Of a stretch of 64,000 bases of DNA, positions 10,189-21,042 are shown in pieces. Under the pieces are notes generated by a model. It made no database searches, was not told the origin of the DNA, and was given only the letters and a program-made list of their open reading frames with translations. Position 1 is the stretch's first letter; the number at the start of each line of letters is the position of its first letter. This DNA comes from Spongilla lacustris (lineage: Eukaryota > Porifera > Demospongiae > Spongillida > Spongillidae): NCBI GenBank assembly GCA_949361645.1, contig OX442415.1, positions 27,555,092-27,619,091 on the forward strand, given 5' to 3'. The position numbers and the translations under genes were made by a program.

Positions 10189-13029
10189 ATGTCAAACGAA
10201 TCAGAGTCAGAAGACGATCTTCTAGAGCTAGCGTACGATTACAAGTTGAATGGCAGCTACCCAGAAGGATGTACGCTGAATAAGAAGAGGTCTATAAGAC
10301 GAAAAGCAGATCGATACAATTTCTATACAGAATGGCGAAGCGTTCATGACAAAGAAGACGAAAGGGAGAAATGTGGTAGGCTATAAACTAATTATGTAAG
10401 TTTTTTGGCCTTTAATGTTAGGATCGGCTTGCATTGTTGCACAGAAATGATAACGAGTCGCGCTTTGTAAAGGCTATTACTCATATTAACGTGTGGAGTT
10501 GCTTTCTAGTAGTTTGCTATTTAGTCATGATAAAGTCAGCTGCTTACCGAGTTTTCTTTTTCATCTGTGTGTTTGGCTGTAAACTATTTCAATGCAGCTA
10601 AATTAAATAAAAACTTAAAGCTAATTAAATACAACCTGCATGGACTGTCCAACTACAGAACGGTATGACTTTTGTATACACAGATTGCATTCAAACAACT
10701 CTGGAGTCCAGGGATACCGTTACATCGCTTCTAACGCCTCTATTTGTTGTATATTTCATCGATAGACGCCGTTGATTAGTTTACAGCTCGTTGGCTATCC
10801 GAGATATTTGGCTCCTCTCTGTATAGCTACGCCTATATTTACTCTTAGTAGTTTTAATTCGTGTATTTGTAGCTTTTTAACGAAGCTTCGTCCTACAAAG
10901 TTAATCACATTCATATCATCGTGCGGCTTCATATTTACTTAGGGCCCATAGCCAGTCTGGCTGGGGGGATCAATGAATAAGACTATTATTACTCAGATCG
11001 TAAGGCTGATTTGTGACACTACTGAGACGCAAATGATTCTTTATGCTTGTCATTGTGATCCTACCTCTGGCCATCTGGGTATAAAAAGAACAATTCAGAG
11101 GATAAGAGAGCGATTCACATGGAAAGGGCTAAACAAAGAAGTTATTACACTGGTAGGCATATTCATAGCAATAAGTATACATGTATCTTTCTGGTTGGAA
11201 TTTATTTATTTCCATATTTGCTGAAGGTATCGTCCTGTGAAGTGTGTCAAAGGAATTCTGCAAAGCTGGCACTTACTACTACTGAACTGCATCCTATTCC
11301 TGTACATACAACATGGCATCATATAGCAATAGACTTTATTGGACCAATATCACCAATTTCATTAGCAGGAAACAGGTAAGCCCACGTCCATAGGCGCATA
11401 TGTATAACTTAATTAGCATGCATGTGTTGTATGCTATGCTAATTTATGCATGGTATCATCCTTTTTGTTAGATACATCCTTACTTTGAGTGATTATTTCT
11501 CTAAGTGGGTTGAAGCTGTTCCTACACCCAGCAAAGAGGCCCATCAAGTAGCCAATGCACTCTACAAGGTTATATATGATGTAGTATTACTAGATATAAA
11601 TTAAAATACTTTTATTACAAAAGATTTTCATGCGAATGGGATTGCCTCAAGTCGTGACTACAGATAATGGTTCTGAGTTCAAGAATAAGTTAAATGCAGA
11701 AATGATGAAACTGTTGGGAATAAAACAATGCTTAATCACACCCTACCATCCCCAGGTACACCTGCATTAAGAATTATTTTGTTTATTTTATAATTATTAA
11801 TTTTCACAGTCAAACGGCTTAGATGAAAGATTCAATCAAACATTACAGAGGATGCTAGTCAAAGCACTAAAAGGACAGAAAGAACTGTGGGATGAATTTA
11901 TAGATTCAGCAGTGTTTGCTTACAACACGTCGTGTCATGAGTCCACTCACTACACACCATTTGAAGTGATGTTTGGGCGCAAAGCTACTTTACCTATTGA
12001 TCTGGATTTGAAAGCTGATTCAAATGAAAACTAAACTTATTTCCTTTTTTGAACAACACACTTAAAGCTCCTTTTTCAATAGTATGTCTGTGAAAAATGT
12101 ACCTGGACACATGACAGTGTTGTGTAGTGACTACACACCATTTGAAGTGATGTTTGGGCGCAAAGCTACTTTACCTATTGATCTGGATTTGAAAGCTGAT
12201 TCAAATGAAAGCTAAACTTATTTCCTTTTTTGAACAACACACTTAAAGCTCCTTTTTCAATAGTATGTCTGTGAAAAATGTACCTGGACACATGACAGTG
12301 TTGTGTAGTGAAAGACAGGAAATGTTGGTAAATGTGAAGAGAAACATTCTTGTTACACAGGTATGATTCTATTACACTTAGTAAATTGAAACTAATGTTT
12401 TGATTTGTCTTTAGAAAAAACAAAAGCTACAGTACAATGCTAAACATGCCAGGGCCAATGTATTCCTCATTGGTTCTGAGGTGCTAAAGAAAGATTTCCT
12501 TAAAAACAAGAGGAGAGGTGGAAAATTGGACCCTAAGTGGGTAGGGCCTTATATTATAACAGAAAAGCATAGCAAAGGATTTTATTCATTAAAAACTGTT
12601 GATAATCCATCAAACTGCATTGTACATGTGAATGGTGCTGATTTAAAACTATTCCAAAGGCAGTCCACTCCACCAAGTCCACCAGCCTCACCACTACAGT
12701 CCAGTCCACCAGCCTCACCACTTCAGTCCAGTCCACCAGCCTCACCACTACAGTCCAGTCCACCAGCCTCACCACTTCAGTCCAGTCCACCAGCCTCACC
12801 ACTACAGTCCAGTCCACCAGCCTCACCACTTCAGTCCAGTCCACCAGCCTCACCACTACAGTCCAGTCCACCAGCCTCACCACTTCAGTCCAGTCCACCA
12901 GCCTCACCACTTCAGTCCAGTCCACCAGCCTCACCACTTCAGTCCAGTCCACCAGCCTCACCACTTCAGTCCAGTCCACCAGCCTCACCACTACAATCAA
13001 GTCCACCAGCACCACTACAGTCCTGTTTA
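10189..13029 (+). CDS. Ginger/GIN-type (Gypsy-like) integrase gene with introns
   Basis: Exons by splice sites and phase: 10,189-10,375, about 10,973-11,152, 11,227-11,375, 11,472-11,568, 11,624-11,755, 11,810-12,031, about 12,308-12,360 and 12,415-13,029. The first encodes an acidic start and YPEGCTLNKKRSIRRKA, a stretch typical of Ginger/GIN1 proteins. Next comes the zinc-binding H2C2 module (HCDPTSGHLGIKRT ... SSCEVCQRNS). The DDE core follows with all three acids present: AIDFIGP, TTDNGSEF and GLDERFNQ. The C-terminal part has DPKWVGPYIITEKHSKGFY, a GPY/F-like module, then a proline-rich repeat. The catalytic exon runs into TAA at 12,032 within a 181-bp tandem duplication, so the present copy may be broken unless splicing avoids it. 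Such enzymes join DNA ends; GIN genes are domesticated relatives. Further weak exons may lie at 13,100-13,150 and 13,433-13,569. Confidence 0.72.
11951..12312. repeat. 181-bp tandem duplication, two copies
   Basis: The block starting TACACACCATTTGAAG at 11,951 is repeated from 12,132 with essentially one visible difference (GAAAAC versus GAAAGC). It duplicates the end of the integrase catalytic exon plus following intron sequence. The near-identity suggests a recent event. Confidence 0.92.
12672..13018 (+). repeat. 27-bp coding minisatellite (SSPPASPLQ repeats)
   Basis: About twelve units of 27 bp encode the nonapeptide SSPPASPLQ in frame at the C-terminus of the integrase ORF. Alternate units differ at one base (CTACAG versus CTTCAG), which shows a higher-order pattern. 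The period is a multiple of three, so copy-number change would keep the frame. Confidence 0.93.
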
Positions 13030-14710
13030 GGTAAACAGCATGAATAAGTTTTATTAAGTCATAGGGTCATTGTTGATAACATTTTGTGTTTTGTACAGGT
13101 CCTGTCGCACAAGAGGAAGATGATTTCTATGCAAGGTTTGGCTATGTTTAATACTACCATCATTGTTCACACCTTCATTATCACATGTGTAGTCCTGAAG
13201 ATATAACCCTGATGCTTCATTTCAAGAAAGAAATGGATAGGTTAAAGGTATTGTGTACTTGTGCTGATGTGCACAGATACGCATATAATGCTACTACACA
13301 TAAATGCATCCTTGGATCAGTAATACAATACATTAAAGCATGTACTTTATTAGTGATTGTGGGTGCTAGCATACACTTTCTGAAGCAAATGGATACTGGA
13401 TTTTATTTATACCCATCTCACTCTGCATGTAGTCAGAGCTCACAGCCATCATCGAGGGGGTCACAAGTTCTGAGATGCACAGAATATACTGGTATGGAAA
13501 CATAAAGGAGAAAAGTGCCCTTCGTTATGGTTATGATTATGGTCCAATCAAGAAATTACCAGATCATTTGGTTAGTGATATGCTGTCAATGGTATAAGTA
13601 TATACATGCACTTTGTCTTGGTTTTTTTTTAAAGCAAAGCCATCTGTTTTCTTATATGGGCACTATCACTAATGTATATGAACTGCGTGGATATGGTTTT
13701 TCATATGTTTATGAAATCCTGTTCCCAGAGGTTAGCAATTGGACAACAATTGTTACATCTCACCTTGTACTGCATGTTTGACCAAATCAGGCTGCTTGCT
13801 TTTGTCCGCCTGTATAGGACCAAAATGAGCAGCGTAGGACCGAATTGGGCAGCCTGTTTTGGTCCTAGGACCAAATTAAGCAAAGCCTGATTTAGTCCGC
13901 CGGACCAAAACAGGCTGCCTGAAACGGTCCTAGGACCATTTCAGGATAGGACAAAATCAGCCGTGACAGTACGTGACCGTATTGAAATCATACGGTCCAT
14001 CTTTGACCGTGAACGTGACCGTCTAAATCCAAACGGCCAGCCGTGAACGTGACCGGATTGTTAAAAGCTGGCCGCGGCATCACTGGTTATAAGCCTTACC
14101 ATGCACTATACGCAAATCTGCCATTTTCATTCTCTAGGGATCATAGTGCGATACTGGAGGCAGTGCAAACCTATTGCCGTTATATTGGCGTACTTGCGCT
14201 GGGTGCACTCCGTGTCTTGCGGATATACGTGGCTGAAGGCAAAAATTAGCAGCCTCGGATTGAAACGACGAGGTGCTATTGAAACCAACCTCAGGGCCGT
14301 AGATAACTTTTATACTTTGGGGGGGGGGGGCACAATAGGTCTGAATGTCATATATTTAAAGAGGTGTATGCTGTGATGAACAGAGTTACGATTTGGATCA
14401 ATTAAAGTCATTTGCGAATAGTCCTATATTTAGCAACGTACAATGTGCGCGGATCCTGAAAAAAAGCGAGCGTCTGCTACAGTGCATAAAGCTTGGCGCG
14501 CGAGTACAGCTGCAAATGTAAACGTTGTGTTGCTAGGCAATAAGGCTTGTTATACAAACGTACGGGCCGGTTGTAAGTATACTAGTAGTAAAAAAGTGAA
14601 TGAAACAAGATATAAAAAGCATAATCATTCCTATATTTAGCAACATAAATATAATGCATGCCGTTCTACTAAGTGCTAAATATAGGTATAATTATTGTAT
14701 CTCCACTCCC

Positions 14711-15275
14711 TTGTTCCCTTCCTTTTTACACCACCATTGCCTTCAAATCCTATATACCACTAACTTTCTCAGAGAGAATGTTTTTTATATCTTGTGAACC
14801 CCCCCCCCCCCCCGAAATATGTTTCCTAGGCAATATAGGGTCCGGGTAATTATTATATGTATATCCTATCCGGTAGGGGGCGGAGGGGGCCAGTTGTTTT
14901 GAGATGATATATATACACACTTGTTGTTACTTTCACATTGTTAATTTTTCATGAGTCAGCTGTGCACGGAAATGCATATATACATGTATAATTATTATAT
15001 ACAAGATATAAAAACATTCTCTCTGAGAAAGTTAGTGGTATATAGGATTTGAAGGCAATAGTGGTGTAAAAAGGAAGGGAACAAGAGATCAACGATGGTA
15101 CAAATTTTTTGAAAAGTCATATACTTAGCACTTTTGTAGTATGTGCACATTTTACATTGCTAAATATAGGACTATTCAAAAAAATTGTACCATCATTGAT
15201 CTCTTGTTCCCTTCCTTTTTACAGCACCATTGCCTTCAAATCCTATATACCACTAACTTTCTCAGAGAGAAAGTG
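14711..15275. repeat. Three-armed inverted repeat (+,-,+)
   Basis: A block with CTTGTTCCCTTCCTTTTTAC and CTATATACCACTAACTTTC occurs at about 14,711-14,797 (+), 15,001-15,090 (-) and 15,195-15,275 (+). Each neighbouring pair can form a nearly perfect long hairpin. Confidence 0.85.
14799..14985. repeat. Dispersed poly-C-linked repeat, copy 1 of 5
   Basis: A C run is followed by about 170 bp containing CAATATAGGGTCCGGGTAAT, CCTATCCGG.TAGGGGGCGGAG, TTGTTGTTACTTTCACAT and GAGTCAGCTGTGCA. Four further copies lie at 19,762-19,960, 21,580-21,775, 37,675-37,862 and 39,521-39,712. The last four lie inside the segmental duplication. Confidence 0.85.
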
Positions 15276-15478
15276 ACTACCAGTATACAGGTGTACATGA
15301 CTTTGCAACCCGTACATACTAGTACAATGTACAAGTAAATACGCCGGATTGTATGACAAAATCCAGCCGTTGTACATGTATAATTCCCATGTTTATTGCC
15401 TAGCAACAAAGTGTTTACAGTTATGTTACATTTGCTGATTTGCAGCTGTTCTAGATCGAAACTCGCGCGCCAAGCTTT

Positions 15479-16036
15479 GCCTCTTAGAAGCTCGTTTCTC
15501 GTCTGAGTTCAGTTCATAACGCCGCCTCTTAGAAGCTCGCACCGCAACGGAATTCTTTTCCTGTCGCCACCTCTTATAAGCTCAGTTCGACTCCAGATTT
15601 GCTCTGTACATGTCACGAGCAAACGCCCGCCTTTGTTCAACATCAGCATCGTACCGAAATCAGGAGGACTCTTACTCGATTTAGGAAAAAAACGCGACCC
15701 GCGTATAACTCACGAACCGAGAAACGGATAGTGTAGCTCTTTATTGCTATCGAGCCACAATGGAAAGACGATCATTTTCATGTTTTGTTCAAGTCGCCAA
15801 ACAGTTTACTTTATGAGAACAAAAAAAGCTCGTAGTTCTCGTTCCCAGACCGTAATTTGTCCATAGTGAGTATAACTCGAGATAGGAAAGGTTTTAAAGA
15901 GCGCCAGTTACACCAATAAATCTAGAATTTACCTACCGACTGCCCCTTGATGTCAGATATACATGTTTGGTATGAAGCAATAATTACGTCCGAGTACCAA
16001 ACACAAGCGTTCCCATGACAATACCCATAGACATTT
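15479..16036. other. Interval without gene
   Basis: Three imperfect repeats of GCCTCTTAGAAGCTCG occur at about 15,477-15,580. Otherwise I see no gene or defined element. Confidence 0.5.
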
Positions 16037-16037
16037 A

Positions 16038-16371
16038 TGGTACTAAAATTATTCTACCAAAAATTTATCCTAGGATAAATTTTTGCTGCCAAAATTTATC
16101 CCTGGGATAAAAAATGTCTGCTAAAATCTATCCTAGGATAAATTTTGGCTGCCAAAATCTATCCTAGGATAAAATTTGGCTGCCAAATATTATCATACTC
16201 TGCCAAAAAATGTCCTAGGGGATTTTGACTGTCAAATTTCATCCTAACACGGAATAGTGATCTCAGCTGCAGGTTAAGTTTTGCCTACTTGCAAGAGTCA
16301 GCTGTCACTCCAAACATCATACACGCGTAGTCAGGGCTAGTAAGTGGTCTGGTTACTATATTTAGTGGTGG

Positions 16372-16402
<31 letters not shown>

Positions 16403-17227
16403 TCTCCTTTGCGATTGGCGCGTCCAAATACTTAATGCTGGGGAGTCAAAACGTTTGCGTACGAGCGCATGAATGAAGTGTCTTAAAAGCGTACCGCTAC
16501 CAGGTTTATTGGAGAGGGGACATATGCCTTACATCTATCATCAGCCAATTAACATATATTACGGCGGAATGTCGTATGTACCTTACGAAGCATATATGTT
16601 AATTCGCTTTGATAGGTTTCATCTAAAGAAACATAGCATTTGTTAACTAATTTATTTATTTTTTGTTGGGGGGGGGGGGGGGGGGGGGGGGGGGGAAGTG
16701 GTCCGGTTAATACCGTAGAACCGAACTGGAGGCGTAGTCCACAAGATCTAGTTAGGCGTATAGCCCGACCTTCCGCCAACACGCAAAGCTAGGTCGATCG
16801 GGCTATATTACGCCCAACTACACACTACACAGTGACAAAATCGTCTTCACTTCCAGCCGCATCCTTGCATGGCTTCACTAAGCGTCTCTGTGTTGACTTT
16901 TTAAAGAAGAGCTGATGCTGATCTCAGTAAAAAAAGAAGTTTAGCGTCGCGGCTTGTGCGTATTTTAGGCCCGTCAGCGTAGCCAGGATGCCTGGTGGGG
17001 GGAGGGGGGAACTTGGGGTCCTGTATACTATACATGTATTGCTCCCATCCCCAGCCCCCTCCCCCATTTCCCCCCTTCCCCCGATTACCATCCTAGAAAC
17101 GGCTGAACTCTAAGAGTGGGATAAAAAATGGCAGGGTGGGATAATCTCTCGCAGTCTGGAATGTTGCCAAAATTTATCCTAGGATAATATATTTTGCGGG
17201 CGGATAGAATTTTTCGTGACAGTACCA
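16038..17227. mobile_element. TTA-flanked DNA element with CCTAGG palindromic sub-repeats
   Basis: The ends are TGGTACT and AGTACCA, each flanked by TTA, a 3-bp duplication of the kind made by PIF/Harbinger elements. The left side carries about five copies of a 30-bp unit built round the palindrome TTTATCCTAGGATAAA (16,055-16,240). A further copy sits inverted near the right end (17,165-17,190). Two long G runs (16,374-16,402 and 16,668-16,695) lie inside. There is no coding capacity. The superfamily assignment rests only on the TSD length and sequence and is tentative. Confidence 0.5.
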
Positions 17228-17823
17228 TTAACCTTCAGCTAAAATGCCTTCACGGGAACGAAAGAGGAGAGAAAAGCGACAAGTGGAGTACTCAGCTCTG
17301 ATGGCACTTTTTTAACGGCAAAGAGGTCTATTGCCTCCCAAGTACGATTTCGCGATAGATCTAACATGTGACGATTCGGAAAAGAAATATAGCAGTCCAG
17401 TGAGAGCGTACTACGAAATTGCATCGCTAAGCTTTTACGAGCTAAAAACGCTCGATAATACCGTAACTATTTACCGGACTTAAAAACCGACGCGGCCAAA
17501 GGTTGCTAATGCCGGCTTGTTCTTTAGATATACTGCGAATATGGTTAAGATCTATTGCCTACAGGAGGAGGAATTATGCTTACAATTTTTTTTGTACTGG
17601 GGTCACAACAAGTGTTAATAACTAAAGTAAATAGTCACGTGATGCTTTTTAAATTTCCGTATATATTGAAAAATAGTTGTACACTACATGTATACCTGCG
17701 TTGTCAGATTTCCATTTGAGCTCATTTTTATTGAAATATATTCAAGTGAACAAAATAACAGTACAAATAGGAGCAAGTGTGATGGTTCCACCTTTACAAG
17801 TAAGAGCGTGGTGACCCATGGGG
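17228..17823. other. Interval without gene
   Basis: I see no supported coding region, RNA gene or defined repeat. Confidence 0.5.
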
Positions 17824-18995
17824 TCAAGGGCAGCTGGAGTTTTGAGAGGTGTCCATTCCAAGCCACCATTTTAATGCCACCTGAAATTCAGGAGACTCTA
17901 GGTGTAAATTCTGCTGGGGATTTGGCATTACTGAAAGCCAAGCTGAGGCATGGGGAGAGGACACAGAGAGGAGCCGAGCATGGTTAGCCGATGATGAAGA
18001 ATGGTCAAAGAGAACCTTGAGCTGATGGTCTTCAATCTTAGATGACAAATGCCTTTGGCGGGGAGAAGCATCAAGAATATCCTGTAAACAAATAGCCTCA
18101 GTGTCTGCAATGAAGCCATTAAACTCATCGATGGACTGCTCCAAGTGGTGGTTCTCTCCAATGGCAATAACAGAATGGCCAATGGAAGCAATGAAACATG
18201 CACTTGAATGGTGAAGGAGACTGCTTAGACCCAGGCCTCCCCTGCTAGGGCTCAACTGAGCCTGCTGCCAAGCAACATCGGAGACGTCTACTCTAGTGCA
18301 CTCGGTAAAACACCGGCGGATGTCCAAGTCAAAAATGCCTAGCGCTTCAGCAACTAAGGAGGGTGATGTTGATCTGGCCATGTGTACCATTTTACAGAAG
18401 CTGCCACAGAAGTGAAGCAACAGATAAGCAACCTGTGGGTCTTGGATCCAACCTGCTGCAGCCTTGAAAACAGAGCACGTGCCTTGGCACGCTGATTTGC
18501 GACGAATTTAGCACAAAAAATGATATCTCCGATGGGAGCCCCGAGGACCTCCAGGTTTGGTGTATTGGACCGTTTCATGCCTTGTGGGAAGGAATTCATA
18601 TTTCCCTTGGAAAAAAACCTCACATTTCGAGTCATTGAGGAAAAGACCTAAATGAGGACCTAGCTCTTTTAGAATGGCGATCACCCTGGCAACAGCCTTC
18701 TCTGAACCTGCTACAACCCCATCATCCATGTACCATTTGTGGTACAACAGGTGAGGCTATAGTGGCTACCAGCTTCTGCAGAACTAAGCAAAAGAAGAGA
18801 GGCCCCAGAGGCCGGGTCCCCTTGCTGGACACCTGTTTCGGAGGATATGATTCCCATGGAGTGAAAAAGCCTTGGATACTGTCCGTAGCACCACCATGAT
18901 GCCCATGGCATTAGCTCAGGAAAGTGTGAATGACATTCATCGAGTAATGCCTGGCGTGAGACCAAGTTGAAGGCATTCTGGATATCTATTTATAA
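17824..18995 (-). mobile_element. Non-LTR retroelement remnant: reverse transcriptase core and thumb/linker
   Basis: On the minus strand, right to left: DIQNAFNLVSRQALLDE (motif A region), GVQQGDPASG (motif B), WYMDDGVVAG (the YxDD catalytic box), then a conserved linker with LSPSRGGLGLSSLLHHSS and LKWWLGMDTSQ. The pieces lie in different frames, so several indels have destroyed the ORF. The fragment stops on the right at an AT-rich microsatellite (about 18,995-19,056), next to the start of the segmental duplication. Its linker resembles, but is clearly different from, the one at 36,304-36,762, so at least two related families are present. Confidence 0.85.
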
Positions 18996-19056
18996 AATTA
19001 TAATATATTTTTATAATTATAATATATTTTTATAATTATAATTATACTTATAATTA

Positions 19057-21007
19057 TAATTATACTGCGTGCCATGCATGGCAAGCAGCTGTATAAGCAA
19101 TACTCAGCTTTGGTCTAGTACTAAGTGCAAAACTGGTCATGCAATTAGTTTCGCAATTCGAAGATAATTTTAGGTCAGAGGCAGTGGCATGCATAATAGG
19201 CCTTTTAAATTGAGTATGACCCCCCTCCATTCAATGTGCTTTGTGGGTATGACCACTGGCCGACACAGTTTGGTAGGTTCCCTACATATACTGTGCTGTA
19301 CCGGTGCGATGCAATTAGATCGCACCGGTACACAAGTTGTGTGTCTCCGAGGGTTGCTCTTTCTACAAGGGCATGCATGCACAATAATATCAGCCAGGCC
19401 ATAGATTAATAACCTCCACCAATTTTTTAAATGGTGAAGTCATGCATTAATATAGACATTTGATGTGACTCACACTTGCAACCAAACAACGGATTGATTT
19501 TGACAGGCGAATATGATGTGTGTGTCAAAGGGTTGCAATTGTTACAAGAGCATGCACAGTAAGAATATCAGCCAGACATGCATGCAGTGCCCACCAAGCT
19601 GTTTTTATAGTGAAGCCATGCATGCATTAATACAATTGCAACGCTCCATAAACTATCACTTACGGCTTCCGCTACAACATGTATAAATTGGTGATGAAGA
19701 CATGGATTAAACAGGAATTTGATTAAGGAAACAAGGGATTACGGAAACAAGTTATTTAATTCCCCCCCCCCCCCCCCCCCCCCCCCGAAATGTGTTTCCT
19801 AAGCAATATAGGGTCCGGGTAATTACTTGTCTATCCTATCCGGGTAGGGGGCGGAGGGGACCAGCTGTTTTGAGATGATACTCAGAGATACACATTTGTT
19901 GTTACTTTCACATCGTTAAATTTTCATGAGTCAGCTGTGCACGAAAATGCACATATATATCTAGTGTAAAAATATCTCGGCTTCACGCAACAATGCTAAT
20001 GGCTCTTTAGAAAACTAGTCAGTTTCGTTTTTATCTCAATAAATCACATTTGTCCCATACTTAGTAGTGCGTTGGTAGCGGGCGAACAAATAAGAACGTG
20101 TTTTTCGATGAAAAAATGCATGACCCATGCATCCCCCGCTATCATATAGAGTACGTGTAACTGTACATGTTGTTTAACAATTAAAAGATGGCATAAGCAA
20201 CTGATAAAATTGGCAATATGTGTATAGACTTGTGTCAATAATGGCAATATCAAAAATCGGAAAAACCTACTGAGGTAATCGTTGGCGAATTTATATATAG
20301 TGCATTCATCGCTAACAACCGCGATTTGCAAGTATAGCTATAAACTAGATACATGTAAATCGATTGGGCCTTTTTTTTATTGGTTACACGCCGTAGTATG
20401 AAAGAGTGAACCTCTAGTGTGGTTTTACCCACAAACAAGCTAGCGATATGCATGGGGAAGAAAATTAAAATTCCCTTCAAATTGGTCGCCGTCGTTAATA
20501 CGCGGAATGCGCGCAGCAAGGCCGTTGGGTTCCTCTATCAAGTTAAGGCATGCGCAAACGCTGGCGATTCATGTCTCCCAGAGGACTTTTAGTAGTTTCC
20601 CCGACTACACAGATCATCCTAACTTGTAGGGATTCTAGACTTTATAGCTAGCTATATAGGATAGCTCACATTAATGGTGTTGATTATCTAGCTTCCAATC
20701 CTTCTATGTATTATCTCTGCATGTATATCTCACCTTGAACTGTGAAACTTGACCGGCTTTATTTCAGTTGGCTGCACTTAGCACTAGATCAAAATATTTA
20801 TTGATACTGTATCTTATATACTGCATGCAATACATGGCATGCTGCAGGATGTTGCTGGGGAAAATGCATGGCAAGCAGCTGTATAAGCAATAATCTGTTT
20901 TAGTCTAGTACTAAGTGCAAAACTGATCATGCAATTTGAAGATAATTTTAGGTCAGAGGCAGTGGCATGCATAACCCATTGAATATAGGCCTTTTAAATT
21001 GATTATG

Positions 21008-21042
<35 letters not shown>

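Larger units (their letters stand above)
9381..14085. mobile_element. hAT-like composite element with 8-bp target-site duplication
   Basis: The left end is CAGTGATGCCGCGGCCAGC and the right end is its exact inverse complement. Immediately outside both ends is the identical 8-mer GTTATAAG (9,373-9,380 and 14,086-14,093). Eight-base duplications with CAGTG-type ends are characteristic of the hAT superfamily. Sub-terminal DNA is packed with GACCGTGACCGT-like repeats on both sides. No hAT transposase was found inside. Instead the interior holds a Ginger/GIN-type integrase gene bounded by GGTCCGCC/GGACCAAAA sub-terminal repeats. A possible inner element spans about 10,059-13,968 with short TGTCACG/CGTGACA ends. 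The simplest reading is nesting of one DNA transposon inside another. Confidence 0.75.
9318..14291. mobile_element. Small DNA element with 26-bp perfect TIRs, split by the hAT-like insertion
   Basis: A 26-bp sequence at 9,318-9,343 (starting AGGTTGGTTTCAATAGC) is repeated exactly inverted at 14,266-14,291. Removing the element between the two GTTATAAG copies leaves about 260 bp bounded by these arms, which would be a typical MITE. I infer that the larger element inserted into it later. A target duplication for the outer element was not identified. Confidence 0.6.
14488..15478. mobile_element. ~1 kb non-autonomous DNA element with long degenerate TIRs
   Basis: The left end AAAGCTTGGCGCGCGAGT (14,488-14,505) is an exact inverse of the right end (15,461-15,478). 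The similarity continues inward through AGCTGCAAAT, TGTAAAC and TTGTTGCTAGGCAATAA for roughly 100 bp with gaps. No coding region is present. Inside lie three alternating-orientation copies of an ~85-bp block and a poly-C-linked dispersed repeat. Confidence 0.7.

Noticed and set aside
12554..13015. 153-codon antisense ORF of LVDWTEVVR repeats
   Set aside because: Antisense shadow of the integrase proline-rich minisatellite.
12672..13018. CRISPR-like array
   Set aside because: Units are contiguous 27-bp tandem copies without unique spacers. The same applies to 49,545-50,105, 55,732-55,975 and 44,172-44,512.
20250..20519. 89-codon minus-strand ORF in copy A
   Set aside because: Not conserved as a frame in the matching segments at 38.2 and 32.5 kb; no recognisable domain.
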